From Cohnella endophytica (GTDB lineage: Bacteria > Bacillota > Bacilli > Paenibacillales > Paenibacillaceae), in assembly GCF_003628305.1 (NCBI RefSeq), contig NZ_RBZM01000007.1:434001-498000 (forward strand): a DNA stretch of 64,000 nucleotides. Reading direction: 5' to 3'. Below the pieces are notes generated by a model. It ran no database searches, was not told the origin of the DNA, and saw nothing but the letters and a program-made list of their open reading frames with translations. Of this stretch, positions 17,136 through 25,865 are shown piece after piece. Every line of letters starts with the position of its first letter. Within the stretch, counting starts at the first letter, position 1. Made by a program: the position numbers and the translations under genes.

Positions 17136-17978
17136 CTATAATCCCAGATGAAGCTTGCGGGTATTGAGCATGCCTTCCAGCCCGGTAGGATCATTCCGGG
17201 TTTTGAAGGAAACGAACCGCTCCGCGGCTTCCGAGGTTCGAACGCGAAGCGGTTTGACCTCTTGCTTAACGAGATCGAGGACGACCTCGGCCACGGATTC
17301 GGAGGTTTGGGGAACGGAAGCGCGCTTCGAGAAATTAGCGATGTAGGCATCGATCAGCGTTTTGTATTCGTCTTCCAGAATGCCCCCGGTGCTGCCGATC
17401 TGCTTCAGGACGGTTTGATTGAAATTCGTGGCGATGGCGCCCGGTTCGAGCAAGGTAATGTCGATGTTGAACAAAGGCTTGTAATAAGTGGCCATACTCT
17501 CCAGCAAGCCTTCCACGGCGAACTTGCTCGCGCAGTACACTTCGTTAAACGGCTGGCCGACCAGACCGCCCACGCTCGAAGTCGCGATGATATGCGCGGC
17601 GCCTGCTTCGCGAAGCAGCGGAAGCGCGCTTTTGATCGTATGCATGACTCCGTAGACGTTCGTATCGAACACGTCCTTGATCTCTTCCATCGGCGCCTGA
17701 CCCAAAGCGCGCAGATAGCCGAATCCGGCATTGCAGAACAGGACGTCCAGCTTGCCTCCCGTTTGTTGTCCGATTTCCCCGAAAGTTCTTTCCAGGGAGG
17801 CGGGATCCGTCACTTCCATCTCATGCCAGCTTAAGTTGGCTACCTGTCCGTAAGCGGCTTGGTCCCGCTCGACATTCCGCGTGCCCGCGAACACCGTCCA
17901 ACCGTTCTTCGCGAACAGAAGCGCCGTCGCCAGTCCGATGCCCGCGGAAGCTCCCGTAATCGCAATCGTTTTACTCAT
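17136..17978 (-). CDS. Short-chain dehydrogenase/reductase
   Basis: The 280-residue SDR has the Rossmann motif TGASAGIG near the N-terminus, the NAG motif (FCNAGFG) and the catalytic Tyr-Lys pair in VYCASKFAVEG. Classical SDRs of this length oxidise or reduce a carbonyl or alcohol with NAD(P). The start is the ATG at 17978 directly before the nucleotide-binding strand, with AAAGGGG upstream; a 17-codon extension to 18029 looks untranslated. Substrate unknown. Confidence 0.9.
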   Translation of the reverse strand: MSKTIAITGASAGIGLATALLFAKNGWTVFAGTRNVERDQAAYGQVANLSWHEMEVTDPASLERTFGEIGQQTGGKLDVLFCNAGFGYLRALGQAPMEEIKDVFDTNVYGVMHTIKSALPLLREAGAAHIIATSSVGGLVGQPFNEVYCASKFAVEGLLESMATYYKPLFNIDITLLEPGAIATNFNQTVLKQIGSTGGILEDEYKTLIDAYIANFSKRASVPQTSESVAEVVLDLVKQEVKPLRVRTSEAAERFVSFKTRNDPTGLEGMLNTRKLHLGL

Positions 17979-18131
17979 ACGCAATACAACCCCTTTATTA
18001 ATGGATTCGATTGGGCAGCTCTTTGGCAATTATAACAAACGCGGGGAGATTGCCCATCCCCCCTCCGAGAATAAGGAATTCACGATTTGGAAACAATACC
18101 CTTTGATTTCATGGTGAAGCGGGGTGGGGTT

Positions 18132-19673
18132 ATGGGTTTTTTTCGTAATATGTTTTCCAACAATCGTCACGTAAACATGAGTAGAAAAAAAGCCGCTCCG
18201 GCGAAGGAGAACGATAAGCCGGTTAGCCCTACGCTTCAAGATAATTTCGCTTATATCGAACAGGCGCTTTTTCGCACCGAAGATTTGGTGCGGCGTCCTC
18301 TCGCCTACTTATCGAAGCCCGGGGTCCTTTTATACCTCAGTTCCGTATGCGACTCCCAGAAAATACACGAAACGATCCTGAAGCCGATGGCGCAAGCGGG
18401 AGCGGACGACCTCGAAGTCGTTCTGACGGCTACTCTCGTGGAGAAATATAGCAGCCTTGAACCCGTAATCGACCTTATGCTCCGGGGTTATGCCGTCATA
18501 TTCCTGGAGGGTCGCCAAGAGTGCCATGCGGTTAGGGCCGCTTTCATTAACCTGAGAAGCGTGGACGAGCCGGCGAACGAGAAATCGATTCAAGGGTCGC
18601 ATGACGGATTCATCGAAAGCTTGCCCGTGAATCTTCAGCTTATCCGCAAACAGATCAATAGCCGAAATCTGATCGTTCGACGATATACGCTCGGCAATAT
18701 CACGAAGACGGATGCGGCGATCGTGTATTTGAACAACTTGGCGAATCCGGAAGTCGTGGATGAGATCGACCAACGAATATCCGCGGTTAACGCCGACAAC
18801 ATCATGTCCGGCTATCTGTTGCTTGAATATATAGAGAACCAATCGTACTCTCCGTTTCCGCAAATCTTGCAGACGGAAAGGCCGGACAGGGTGGTAGGCA
18901 ACTTATTGGAGGGACGTGTGGCTCTTCTGACGGAGGGAACTCCGGCGGCGTTGGTTATGCCCGTGACCTTTTTCGCGTTCTATCAATCTCCCGACGACTA
19001 TAACAGCCGTTCCTTGGCCGGATCGTTTATCAGACTGCTGAGACTCTTTAGCTTTTTCATTGCGATTACCCTTCCGGCTTATTATATCGCGGTCTTATCG
19101 TTTCACTACGAGGTTATCCCGATGGAGCTGTTCTATCAGATCAAAGGCAGCGTCGAGAAAATTCCCTATCCCCCGATACTGGAAGCCCTGTTCATGGAAC
19201 TCGCGATCGAACTGCTCAGGGAAGCGGGCATGCGCCTCCCTTCTCCGATCGGCCAGACGATCGGCATCGTAGGAGGTTTGGTCATCGGGGACGCCGTCGT
19301 GAAGGTCGGTCTCGTATCCTATCCGATGATTACCGTCGTCGCTTTGACAGCGATTGCCTCGTTCGTCATTCCTTCCCACGAGATGAGTTATTCCGTCCGG
19401 CTTCTGCGGTTTCCCGTGATGATCCTCGCGTCGTTGTTCGGCTTTATCGGGATTTTCTTCGGTTTGACGATGATCTTCGCCCACCTCTGCAAGCTAGAGT
19501 CTTTCGGAACCCCTTATTTCGCTCCTGCCTCGCCTATGCGCCTGAAGGATTGGAAAGACGCGCTTATTCGGTCCCCTTTCTGGAAGCTGAACGAGCGACC
19601 GTTGGACGCGCGGCCTTTGAAGTTGGAGCAAGAGAATGGCAAGCGGAAGGGGAACGGCGATGATCGCGGCTAA
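18132..19673 (+). CDS. Spore germination protein, GerAA family receptor A subunit
   Basis: The 513-residue GerA-type subunit has a cytoplasmic N-terminal part (to about 280) with the family stretch GRVALLTEGTPAALVMP, then about five membrane helices (about 290-470) and a soluble tail. With the B and C subunits it forms the inner-membrane germinant receptor of the spore. ATG 18132 is preferred, with GGGGTGGGG before it. The gene overlaps the B subunit gene by 14 bases. Expression is expected in the forespore (sigma-G); I could not identify that promoter with confidence. Confidence 0.93.
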   Translation: MGFFRNMFSNNRHVNMSRKKAAPAKENDKPVSPTLQDNFAYIEQALFRTEDLVRRPLAYLSKPGVLLYLSSVCDSQKIHETILKPMAQAGADDLEVVLTATLVEKYSSLEPVIDLMLRGYAVIFLEGRQECHAVRAAFINLRSVDEPANEKSIQGSHDGFIESLPVNLQLIRKQINSRNLIVRRYTLGNITKTDAAIVYLNNLANPEVVDEIDQRISAVNADNIMSGYLLLEYIENQSYSPFPQILQTERPDRVVGNLLEGRVALLTEGTPAALVMPVTFFAFYQSPDDYNSRSLAGSFIRLLRLFSFFIAITLPAYYIAVLSFHYEVIPMELFYQIKGSVEKIPYPPILEALFMELAIELLREAGMRLPSPIGQTIGIVGGLVIGDAVVKVGLVSYPMITVVALTAIASFVIPSHEMSYSVRLLRFPVMILASLFGFIGIFFGLTMIFAHLCKLESFGTPYFAPASPMRLKDWKDALIRSPFWKLNERPLDARPLKLEQENGKRKGNGDDRG

Positions 19674-20757
19674 AGAGAAGATCACGCCTGGACAATTCAT
19701 GATGACGGTCATTCAAGCTCAGATCGGCGTAGGCGTATTGTTCTTGCCTTCCTCGGTTCAATCCGTTGCCTTCAACGATGCTTGGATATCGGTTATTCTG
19801 TCCGGCGTAACGGCATTCCTGCTCATTCTGGTCATGTGGGGGTTGGCAAGGAGATTTCCGTCGGTTACTTTTCTGGAATATTTGCCATTGTTGCTTGGGA
19901 AAGTATTCGGCAAAACGGTGCTCGTTTTCTATGCGGCGTTTTTTATTCTCGAATGCAGCTTGGTATTGGTTCTGTTCGCGGACGTGATCAAGGATTGGAT
20001 ATTCACCAACACGCCGACTTGGGTAATCTTGAGTTTGGCGCTCATAGCCTCCCTATACATTGCTCAGGAGAATATCCGGACGATTGCGCGGTTTCTCGTG
20101 TTGACGTTCGTTTTGATCTTTCTCCTGGTCATCATCGCAGCCTATGCTTTTCGGGATGCCAATATCCTGTATATTTTGCCGATTAACCAGAGCGGGTTTC
20201 CCAGCATTCTGAAAGGTGTCGTAAAATCAATGAACTCGTTTTACGGGTTCGAGATGCTCTTGTTCTGTTTCCCCTATGTGCTGGGAGAGGGCAAAAGCAT
20301 TCTGAAAGCTACCGTTTTGGCCAACATTTTCTCTACTTTGTTCTACACCTTCTTGGTATTCACCTGTCTGATCGTGTTCAGTCCGGAGGAGCTTAAAGTG
20401 ATACCGCAGCCTGTACTGTATATGGTTAAAGCTTTATCCTTTACGATAATCGAACGGGCGGATCTTTATTTCATGACGATCTGGGCAGTCGTGGTCGTCT
20501 CTACGGTCATAGCCTATCTCTTCATGTCGTCCAGAACGATATCCGTCTTGTTGGGGCAGAAAAAGCATCGGCGTACCGCTCCTTACGTGGCCTTGTTCAT
20601 TTTGATTATCTCGCTAATTCCCCATAATCAGGAAATGATCAATGTTTTGCAGACGTACGTAGGTATTTTGTCCGGCGCCTTGCTTGTAGGTTTTCCGCTT
20701 ATTCTGTTAGGCATATCGTATGGTTTCGGAATAAAAGGGAAGGAGCAGCCGGGATGA
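19660..20757 (+). CDS. GerAB/ArcD/ProY-family germination receptor B subunit
   Basis: The 365-residue protein has about ten membrane helices and the opening typical of GerAB proteins (KITPGQFMMTVIQAQIGVG), related to amino-acid transporters; it is thought to bind the germinant. ATG 19660 is chosen because GGAAGGGG precedes it, though an ATG at 19636 is in frame. Start and stop both overlap neighbours, by 14 bases and by ATGA. Confidence 0.93.
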   Translation: MIAAKEKITPGQFMMTVIQAQIGVGVLFLPSSVQSVAFNDAWISVILSGVTAFLLILVMWGLARRFPSVTFLEYLPLLLGKVFGKTVLVFYAAFFILECSLVLVLFADVIKDWIFTNTPTWVILSLALIASLYIAQENIRTIARFLVLTFVLIFLLVIIAAYAFRDANILYILPINQSGFPSILKGVVKSMNSFYGFEMLLFCFPYVLGEGKSILKATVLANIFSTLFYTFLVFTCLIVFSPEELKVIPQPVLYMVKALSFTIIERADLYFMTIWAVVVVSTVIAYLFMSSRTISVLLGQKKHRRTAPYVALFILIISLIPHNQEMINVLQTYVGILSGALLVGFPLILLGISYGFGIKGKEQPG

Positions 20758-21875
20758 AGAAGCGATGGGCTCGGATCGGTCTGCGTGCGGGACTGTGCGG
20801 TTTTTTTCTATTGTGCGGGTGTTGGGATCAGCACCTTCTGAAGGACGAGAGGAACGTAAGCATCGGCGGGATGGACGCGGGTCAAGGAGATAAGCTTGTC
20901 GCAACGGTTTCTATCCGGGACATTACGACCACGGAGCTGGGAAGCAAGGACTTGAGCGAGGTACATACCGTACTGGCGCGGACGACCCAGCATGCCAGGG
21001 ACCTCCTTAACGACGAAGTCTCCGGAGATTATTCCAATTCGAAAATGCGCGTTCTTCTGCTGGGAGAAGAGTTGGCCAAAAACCATGATTTCATGCCGCA
21101 CATGGACGTCTATTATCGCGATCCCAAAAGCCCGCTCAGCGCAAGGGTCGCGGTGACGCAAGGGACGGCTAAAGAGATGGTCGAGCTGCGAAAAATCGGA
21201 AGTCGTACAATCGGTTTATATATCGACAATCTCTTGAAAAGCTCCGTGGACACTTCCTCTATTCCCGACGTGAATATACAGACGCTGCATCCGTTGGATC
21301 GCGGATACGATTTCGCGGTGCCTTATTTGACGATCAAGGACAGTATGCCATCCTTGCTCGGAACCGCCTTGTTCAGCGGAACTCGCATGACGGGTAAGCT
21401 TAATTTGGACGAATCCAAACTTTACCTCCTCTTATGCGACCAGATCGGCAAGACGCTCAAGTTAACGCTCAAGTCGAATACTCCGAGCGCGCCAGATGGC
21501 TATGAATACGTCACGGTCGACGTTAATAAAGCAAAGCGGAAGTTTAAGGTGACGGTTACGAAGGACGGGGAAATTCGAGCGCGGCTCCATTTGAGGCTCC
21601 GGGTTACTGTGGTCGAGGATCCGAGCAATCATTTGTATAAGATGGCCGTCATGCACGATCTGGAGCGGCACCTCTCGCGGGAGTTGACTTCGAACGCGCA
21701 GGATGTCGTCGAGAAAATTCAACGAGCCAATCACGACGGGTTCGGCATTGCCCGCAGGCTGATGTCCTTTCACCCGAAGGTTTGGGAACAACTCGATTGG
21801 AATAAGGAGTATCCGAGAATTCCGTTCGATACGAGCGTTTCCCTGCAGATCATCAATACGGGAATCACGGATTGA
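20754..21875 (+). CDS. Ger(x)C-family germination lipoprotein
   Basis: The 373-residue protein begins with a lipoprotein signal ending in LLCGC (lipidated C23) followed directly by WDQ, the family's usual mature start, and holds the GerAC fold to the C-terminus. It is the third subunit of the receptor, anchored on the outer face of the inner spore membrane. Its ATG overlaps the B subunit stop. Germinant specificity cannot be inferred. Confidence 0.93.
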   Translation: MKKRWARIGLRAGLCGFFLLCGCWDQHLLKDERNVSIGGMDAGQGDKLVATVSIRDITTTELGSKDLSEVHTVLARTTQHARDLLNDEVSGDYSNSKMRVLLLGEELAKNHDFMPHMDVYYRDPKSPLSARVAVTQGTAKEMVELRKIGSRTIGLYIDNLLKSSVDTSSIPDVNIQTLHPLDRGYDFAVPYLTIKDSMPSLLGTALFSGTRMTGKLNLDESKLYLLLCDQIGKTLKLTLKSNTPSAPDGYEYVTVDVNKAKRKFKVTVTKDGEIRARLHLRLRVTVVEDPSNHLYKMAVMHDLERHLSRELTSNAQDVVEKIQRANHDGFGIARRLMSFHPKVWEQLDWNKEYPRIPFDTSVSLQIINTGITD

Positions 21876-21955
21876 CGAGCAGGAGAACGGGCATTCGGGG
21901 GAGAAGGAGTAGGGATCAAGGTTTCGGTCTTTACTTCAAGGAGGTACATATTCGG

Positions 21956-22669
21956 ATGGCGATAACGCTAAGAGAAGCGATGCGAAGCTTGGAAGAAATG
22001 GGAACGGAACAAACGAAGAAGACGCATATTCGCCATGGGGCGCGCGAGCCGTTGTTCGGCGTTCGGGTCGGCGATATGAAGAAGCTGGTCAAGGACGTGA
22101 AGAAGGATCAGGACATTGCCCTTGCTCTATATGCAACGGGGAATAGCGATGCCATGTACTTGGCGGGATTGACGGTAAATCCGAAGACGGTCGCGAAAGA
22201 AGTGCTACGGGAATGGGCGCGCGGCGCCTATTGGTACATGATCGCCGAATATACCGTCGCGGGCGTTGCCGCCGAGGGCCCCTACGCGTTAGAGCTGGCC
22301 AGGGAGTGGATCGAATCTCCGGACGAGCAAGTTGCGACTTGCGGTTGGAGCACCTACGCCAACTACGTTTCGATCGCACCCGACGAGGAGCTCGATATGG
22401 AGGAGATCCAAGCGTTGTTGCGACGGATCGAAGCGAGCATTCACGGAGAGCGCAACCGCGTCCGGTATACGATGAACGGCTTCGTTATCGCGGTCGGGAC
22501 ATACGTAGTTCCCTTACAAGGTATCGCGAAGGGAGTCGCGGAAGCGATAGGCAAAGTCCATGTTAATGTGGGAGAGACTGCGTGCAAGGTGCCGTTAGCT
22601 ACCGACTATATCGATAAAATCGTTTTGATGGATCGGGTGGGCCGAAAGAGGAAAACTTGTATTTGTTGA
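21956..22669 (+). CDS. AlkD-like DNA alkylation repair protein (HEAT repeats)
   Basis: The 237-residue all-helical protein matches the AlkD/AlkC HEAT-repeat family (FGVRVGDMKKLVKDVKKD; LREWARGAYWYMIAEY; TCGWSTYANYV). AlkD glycosylases excise positively charged alkylated bases; many relatives are uncharacterised. The paired Trp and Asp residues in the WARGAYWYMIAEY and TCGWSTY region may line the DNA surface. GGAGG lies 11 bases before the ATG at 21956. It follows the ger operon by 80 bases but is functionally unrelated. Confidence 0.82.
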   Translation: MAITLREAMRSLEEMGTEQTKKTHIRHGAREPLFGVRVGDMKKLVKDVKKDQDIALALYATGNSDAMYLAGLTVNPKTVAKEVLREWARGAYWYMIAEYTVAGVAAEGPYALELAREWIESPDEQVATCGWSTYANYVSIAPDEELDMEEIQALLRRIEASIHGERNRVRYTMNGFVIAVGTYVVPLQGIAKGVAEAIGKVHVNVGETACKVPLATDYIDKIVLMDRVGRKRKTCIC

Positions 22670-22700
22670 GGGAGCCATTCGGGAATGTGCCGTAGGGAAG

Positions 22701-22753
22701 TTGACTTCGGCTTCCCCGCGACCTATAATTAAAGACAAATATAGTCTGTAATT
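22701..22753 (+). promoter_or_regulatory. Promoter and Rrf2 operator
   Basis: TTGACT (22701-22706), 17 bases, TATAAT (22724-22729). A 27-bp imperfect palindrome, AATTAAAGAC - 7 bases - GTCTGTAATT (22727-22753), begins within the -10 box. The same half-site recurs before the next gene at 23222. Confidence 0.8.
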
Positions 22754-22767
22754 CGGAGGGGCGCAAT

Positions 22768-23208
22768 TTGAAATACTCGAACGCGACGAACTATGCTTTG
22801 CACACCATCGTTTATTTAGCTGTCGCGCCGACCGGGAAGTCGCTTGGAGTGAAGCCGATCGCGGACTTTCAGAACCTGTCTCCGACGTACCTATCCAAGA
22901 TTATGGCGAAGCTCGTAAAAGCCGGATTCGTCGAATCGACGGTGGGCGTGAACGGGGGTTACAGGCTGACGAAAAAGCCGGAAGATGTGTCCTTCCTAGA
23001 CGTCATCGAAGCGGTTGAAGGTCAGGAGTCCTTGTTCGAATGCGATACGCATCATGATTCCCGACACTCGTCGAGGTGTTTGATTCAGTCGGTCATGAAC
23101 GAAGCGGAGAACCGGATGGAGCAATTATTGCGGGAGCGTACGATCGCCGATATAGCCGATCAAGCCGGAGAAGCGATGAGGGCTTTCGTTAACCGGGAAG
23201 CGCAGTAA
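22768..23208 (+). CDS. Rrf2-family transcriptional regulator
   Basis: The 146-residue Rrf2 protein has an N-terminal winged helix (NATNYALHTIVYLAV; LSPTYLSKIMAKLVKAG) and the Gly-rich wing VNGGYRL. It has only two cysteines, C92 and C104, rather than the three that hold an iron-sulfur cluster in IscR or NsrR, so thiol redox sensing is more likely. It uses a TTG start with GGAGGGG upstream. The palindrome over its promoter suggests autorepression, and the copy before the next gene makes that flavoprotein its probable target. Confidence 0.88.
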   Translation: MKYSNATNYALHTIVYLAVAPTGKSLGVKPIADFQNLSPTYLSKIMAKLVKAGFVESTVGVNGGYRLTKKPEDVSFLDVIEAVEGQESLFECDTHHDSRHSSRCLIQSVMNEAENRMEQLLRERTIADIADQAGEAMRAFVNREAQ

Positions 23209-23221
23209 TTTTTTTTACCGG

Positions 23222-23248
23222 AATTAAAGACAACAAGTATCCATAATA
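23222..23248 (+). promoter_or_regulatory. Second Rrf2 operator before flavoprotein gene
   Basis: AATTAAAGAC (23222-23231) is identical to the left half-site before the Rrf2 gene; at the same 7-base spacing follows ATCCATAATA, which matches 6 of 10 bases of the right half-site. It lies 44 bases before the flavoprotein start. Confidence 0.65.
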
Positions 23249-23274
23249 TAAACAATAGAAAAGGAGCGAATATC

Positions 23275-24174
23275 ATGTTGGATTGCGTAATTATCGGAGG
23301 CGGACCCGCGGGTCTTAGCGCCGCGCTCGTCCTGGGGCGTTCGAGAAGGCACGTAACTCTATTCGACAACAATCAAGCCCGCAACAAGGTCACGCATGAA
23401 TCGCACGGCTTCTTGACGCGGGACGGAGTGACGCCAAGCGAGTTAAGGGCGATCGCCCGCCGAGATCTGGAGAAGTATCCGTCGGTCCAAGTGAAGGATG
23501 TCGCGATCGCCCAAGTATCCAAGCAGCTAGATGGAACGTTCTTGGCATTCACCGAGCAAGGAGAAGCGTTCCGTGCCCGCAAAATCATTCTCGCGGCGGG
23601 GTTGAAGGAATTATTGCCGGACATTCCCGGTTTAAGAGAGCATTACGGCAAATCCTTGTTCAGTTGCCCGTACTGCGACGGTTGGGAGATCAGGGATCAA
23701 CCTTTGGTCGTCATATTGGACGATCCGCACGTTTACCATATGGCGATGACGACGAGCAATTGGAGCAAGAACCTTGCGATCTGCACGAACGGCGCGAATG
23801 TTCTGACTCCGGAACAAGCGGATAAGCTCCGAAGCAAAGGGTTTCAAGTGTTCTTTCAGCGGATATCGGGGATTAGAGGGCAAGGAGGGCAAATGCGAAG
23901 CATCGTTTTCGAGGACGGTTCGGAGATCGCGAGATCGGCCGGATTCGTCGGTTCGAAGCTGAAGCATGCCACTCCGATCGCGGAGTCCCTAGGCTGCGGG
24001 TTGAACGAGAAAGGCGGAATCATCGTTGACGACTTAGGCAAATCAAGCGTCGAAGGCGTGTTCGCGGCCGGAGACAATGCGGTGATCATGCCATCGCAGC
24101 TAATCATAGCTGCGGCGGGCGGAAGCAGAGCGGCAATGGGCGTCAATATGGCGCTAACGTTAGAGGATTTCTGA
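23275..24174 (+). CDS. Thioredoxin-reductase-like FAD/NAD(P) oxidoreductase
   Basis: The 299-residue flavoprotein has the FAD-binding GGGPAGLSAA near the N-terminus, a redox motif CPYCDGWE (about 125-132) and a C-terminal FAD motif VFAAGDN. It resembles thioredoxin reductases but with CPYC in place of the usual CATC, as in a group of small-disulfide or quinone-related reductases that often sit beside Rrf2 or MarR regulators. AAGGAG precedes the ATG. The neighbouring Rrf2 operator suggests induction by oxidative or electrophile stress. Confidence 0.88.
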   Translation: MLDCVIIGGGPAGLSAALVLGRSRRHVTLFDNNQARNKVTHESHGFLTRDGVTPSELRAIARRDLEKYPSVQVKDVAIAQVSKQLDGTFLAFTEQGEAFRARKIILAAGLKELLPDIPGLREHYGKSLFSCPYCDGWEIRDQPLVVILDDPHVYHMAMTTSNWSKNLAICTNGANVLTPEQADKLRSKGFQVFFQRISGIRGQGGQMRSIVFEDGSEIARSAGFVGSKLKHATPIAESLGCGLNEKGGIIVDDLGKSSVEGVFAAGDNAVIMPSQLIIAAAGGSRAAMGVNMALTLEDF

Positions 24175-24204
24175 ACCGGGGCGGCTTGGCCGCTCCGGTT
24201 TTTT
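24174..24204 (+). terminator. Intrinsic terminator
   Basis: AACCGGGGCGGC (24174-24185) pairs with GCCGCTCCGGTT (24189-24200) around a 3-base loop, with six T residues. Confidence 0.88.
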
Positions 24205-24578
24205 CGCAAGACTAGTATAAATTCAGGTGCTTCACCAAGAAGTGAGAGATCAATTGGAAAATATACATATAAATTATCTTATTCAGAAAAGCGGTAGATT
24301 TTATCTGGAAAAAGTACATATAATTGTTCCGAAATAAACGAAAAACGGCGCCGGAAGTGGGTTTAAGTGGACTTTTTCCAACTCATGACCGAATTTCGGC
24401 CAACTGCCTCCAATTAGTTGTATTTTTGCAACCTTTTCGACGACAACGCCTCTTTTTTCATAATTCGACACGATCAGGAAGGAAATGGAATTGAATCGAG
24501 CGAATTACAGTTGAAGGACTTCAAGTCGGCGCAGATAGTTGAATGCGGTTTCATTCTGATGAAGGCGGAGGAACCCCG
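24205..24578. other. Gene-free stretch holding repeat copy C
   Basis: No credible gene. The AT-rich first part contains a diverged four-unit repeat (24251-24434); the remainder leads to the symporter ribosome binding site, GGAGG near 24567. Confidence 0.7.
24251..24434. repeat. Four-unit dispersed repeat element, copy C (diverged)
   Basis: Two direct units, TTGGAAAATATACATATAA (24254-24272) and CTGGAAAAAGTACATATAA (24305-24323), are followed by two inverted units, GTGGACTTTTTCCAAC (24367-24382) and GTTGTATTTTTGCAACC (24417-24433). Spacing (about 51, 60 and 51) and total length (about 184) match copies A and B, though the core differs (TTGGAAAAA rather than CCTGCA). Membership in one family is inferred from architecture. 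Confidence 0.6.
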
Positions 24579-25865
24579 ATGAAAAGGAAATACGTGAATT
24601 CCCCGATGATGTATGCTCTCGGGATGCTGGCAATGATGATTCCCAGCCAAGCCTTCAGCACGTTCTACAATTATTATTACGTCGATACGCTGGGGCTTGG
24701 AATCGGGCTAGCCACGGTAGCGCGCACGGTGTTCCTGATCTGGGATGCCGTGAATCAGCCTTTGGTCGGGTATTGGTCCGACCGGACGAACACGAAGTAC
24801 GGGCGGAGGCGGCCTTGGCTGTTCGGAGCGATCCCGCTCTTCATGCTATCGTTCATCATGGTGTTCTCGCCTCCGAAGGATATGTCGGAGATGGGCTTGT
24901 TTACGTGGTTTCTGGTCTCGCTCGTATTCTACGAAGCGGTCGCGACGGTCATATGGGTGAACTACGGGGCGCTTTTTCCGGAGTTATTCAGGGGAGATCG
25001 CGTTCGCGCGAAGGCATCGTCCATCCAGCAGGGCTATCAGATCGTCGGCATTCTGATCGGTACCGCCGCAACGCCGTTCCTCTACAAAGCGCTGGGCTTC
25101 GGAAGCATGGCCATTATTTATTCGCTGCTGTTCGCCGGCTTCATGCTGCTTTTCCTTCGCAACGTGAAAGAAGACGAGGAAGCGATCAAGGCGCCGCAGC
25201 TCGGGTTCAAGGAAGCGTTTCGCCTGACGCTCAAGAACAAGACGTTCTGGCTCGTGAATATCGCCAATTCGTTCGCTCAGACCGTTAACGGGTTAATTGC
25301 TTCGACGATTCCTTTTTACGCGAAATACGTTCTTCGAATCCCGGAAGAGCAGAACACGATTTTGCTCGCTTCCGTATTCGTGTCGGTCATTCCCTTGGTA
25401 GGGGTATGGTTTTGGCTCATTCGCAAGATGGACCCGGTGAAAGGCTGGCGTATGGCGTTCGTAGCCTATGCGTTATCGGTCATTCCGCTCTGGTTCGGAA
25501 CGAACCTGATAAGCGGGATTATCGCGGGTATTCTGGTCGGCTTCGGATTGGCGGGTTTCTTGGTTACGCCTCCGATCGTGAACAGTATGATCATCGACCG
25601 CGATTCCGAAGAGACGAACAGCCGTCGCGAAGGCGTCTATACCGCCGTTAGCGGATTCATTACTCGTTCCAGCGGACTCCTCTCCGCTCTGGCGTTCTTT
25701 ATCGTCGGAGTCGTTTTCCACTACGAGAGCGGCGATAATCCGGGTACGGATCCGGAATCGACGTTCCGCTACTTGATCAGCGTCATTCCGTTCATCCTCT
25801 TGGTCGTCTCGATCGTCGTATCGTTGTTCGTCCGATTAGAAAGGAAGCCGGCGAATGAGTCCTAA
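24579..25865 (+). CDS. GPH-family sugar:cation symporter (MFS)
   Basis: The 428-residue protein has twelve predicted membrane helices and the family motif DRTNTKYGRRRPW after helix two, typical of MelB/GPH symporters that carry glycosides with Na+ or H+. GGAGG precedes ATG 24579. It overlaps the YdjC deacetylase gene by 11 bases, suggesting import of an acetylated oligosaccharide that the deacetylase then processes. Substrate identity is inference. Confidence 0.87.
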   Translation: MKRKYVNSPMMYALGMLAMMIPSQAFSTFYNYYYVDTLGLGIGLATVARTVFLIWDAVNQPLVGYWSDRTNTKYGRRRPWLFGAIPLFMLSFIMVFSPPKDMSEMGLFTWFLVSLVFYEAVATVIWVNYGALFPELFRGDRVRAKASSIQQGYQIVGILIGTAATPFLYKALGFGSMAIIYSLLFAGFMLLFLRNVKEDEEAIKAPQLGFKEAFRLTLKNKTFWLVNIANSFAQTVNGLIASTIPFYAKYVLRIPEEQNTILLASVFVSVIPLVGVWFWLIRKMDPVKGWRMAFVAYALSVIPLWFGTNLISGIIAGILVGFGLAGFLVTPPIVNSMIIDRDSEETNSRREGVYTAVSGFITRSSGLLSALAFFIVGVVFHYESGDNPGTDPESTFRYLISVIPFILLVVSIVVSLFVRLERKPANES

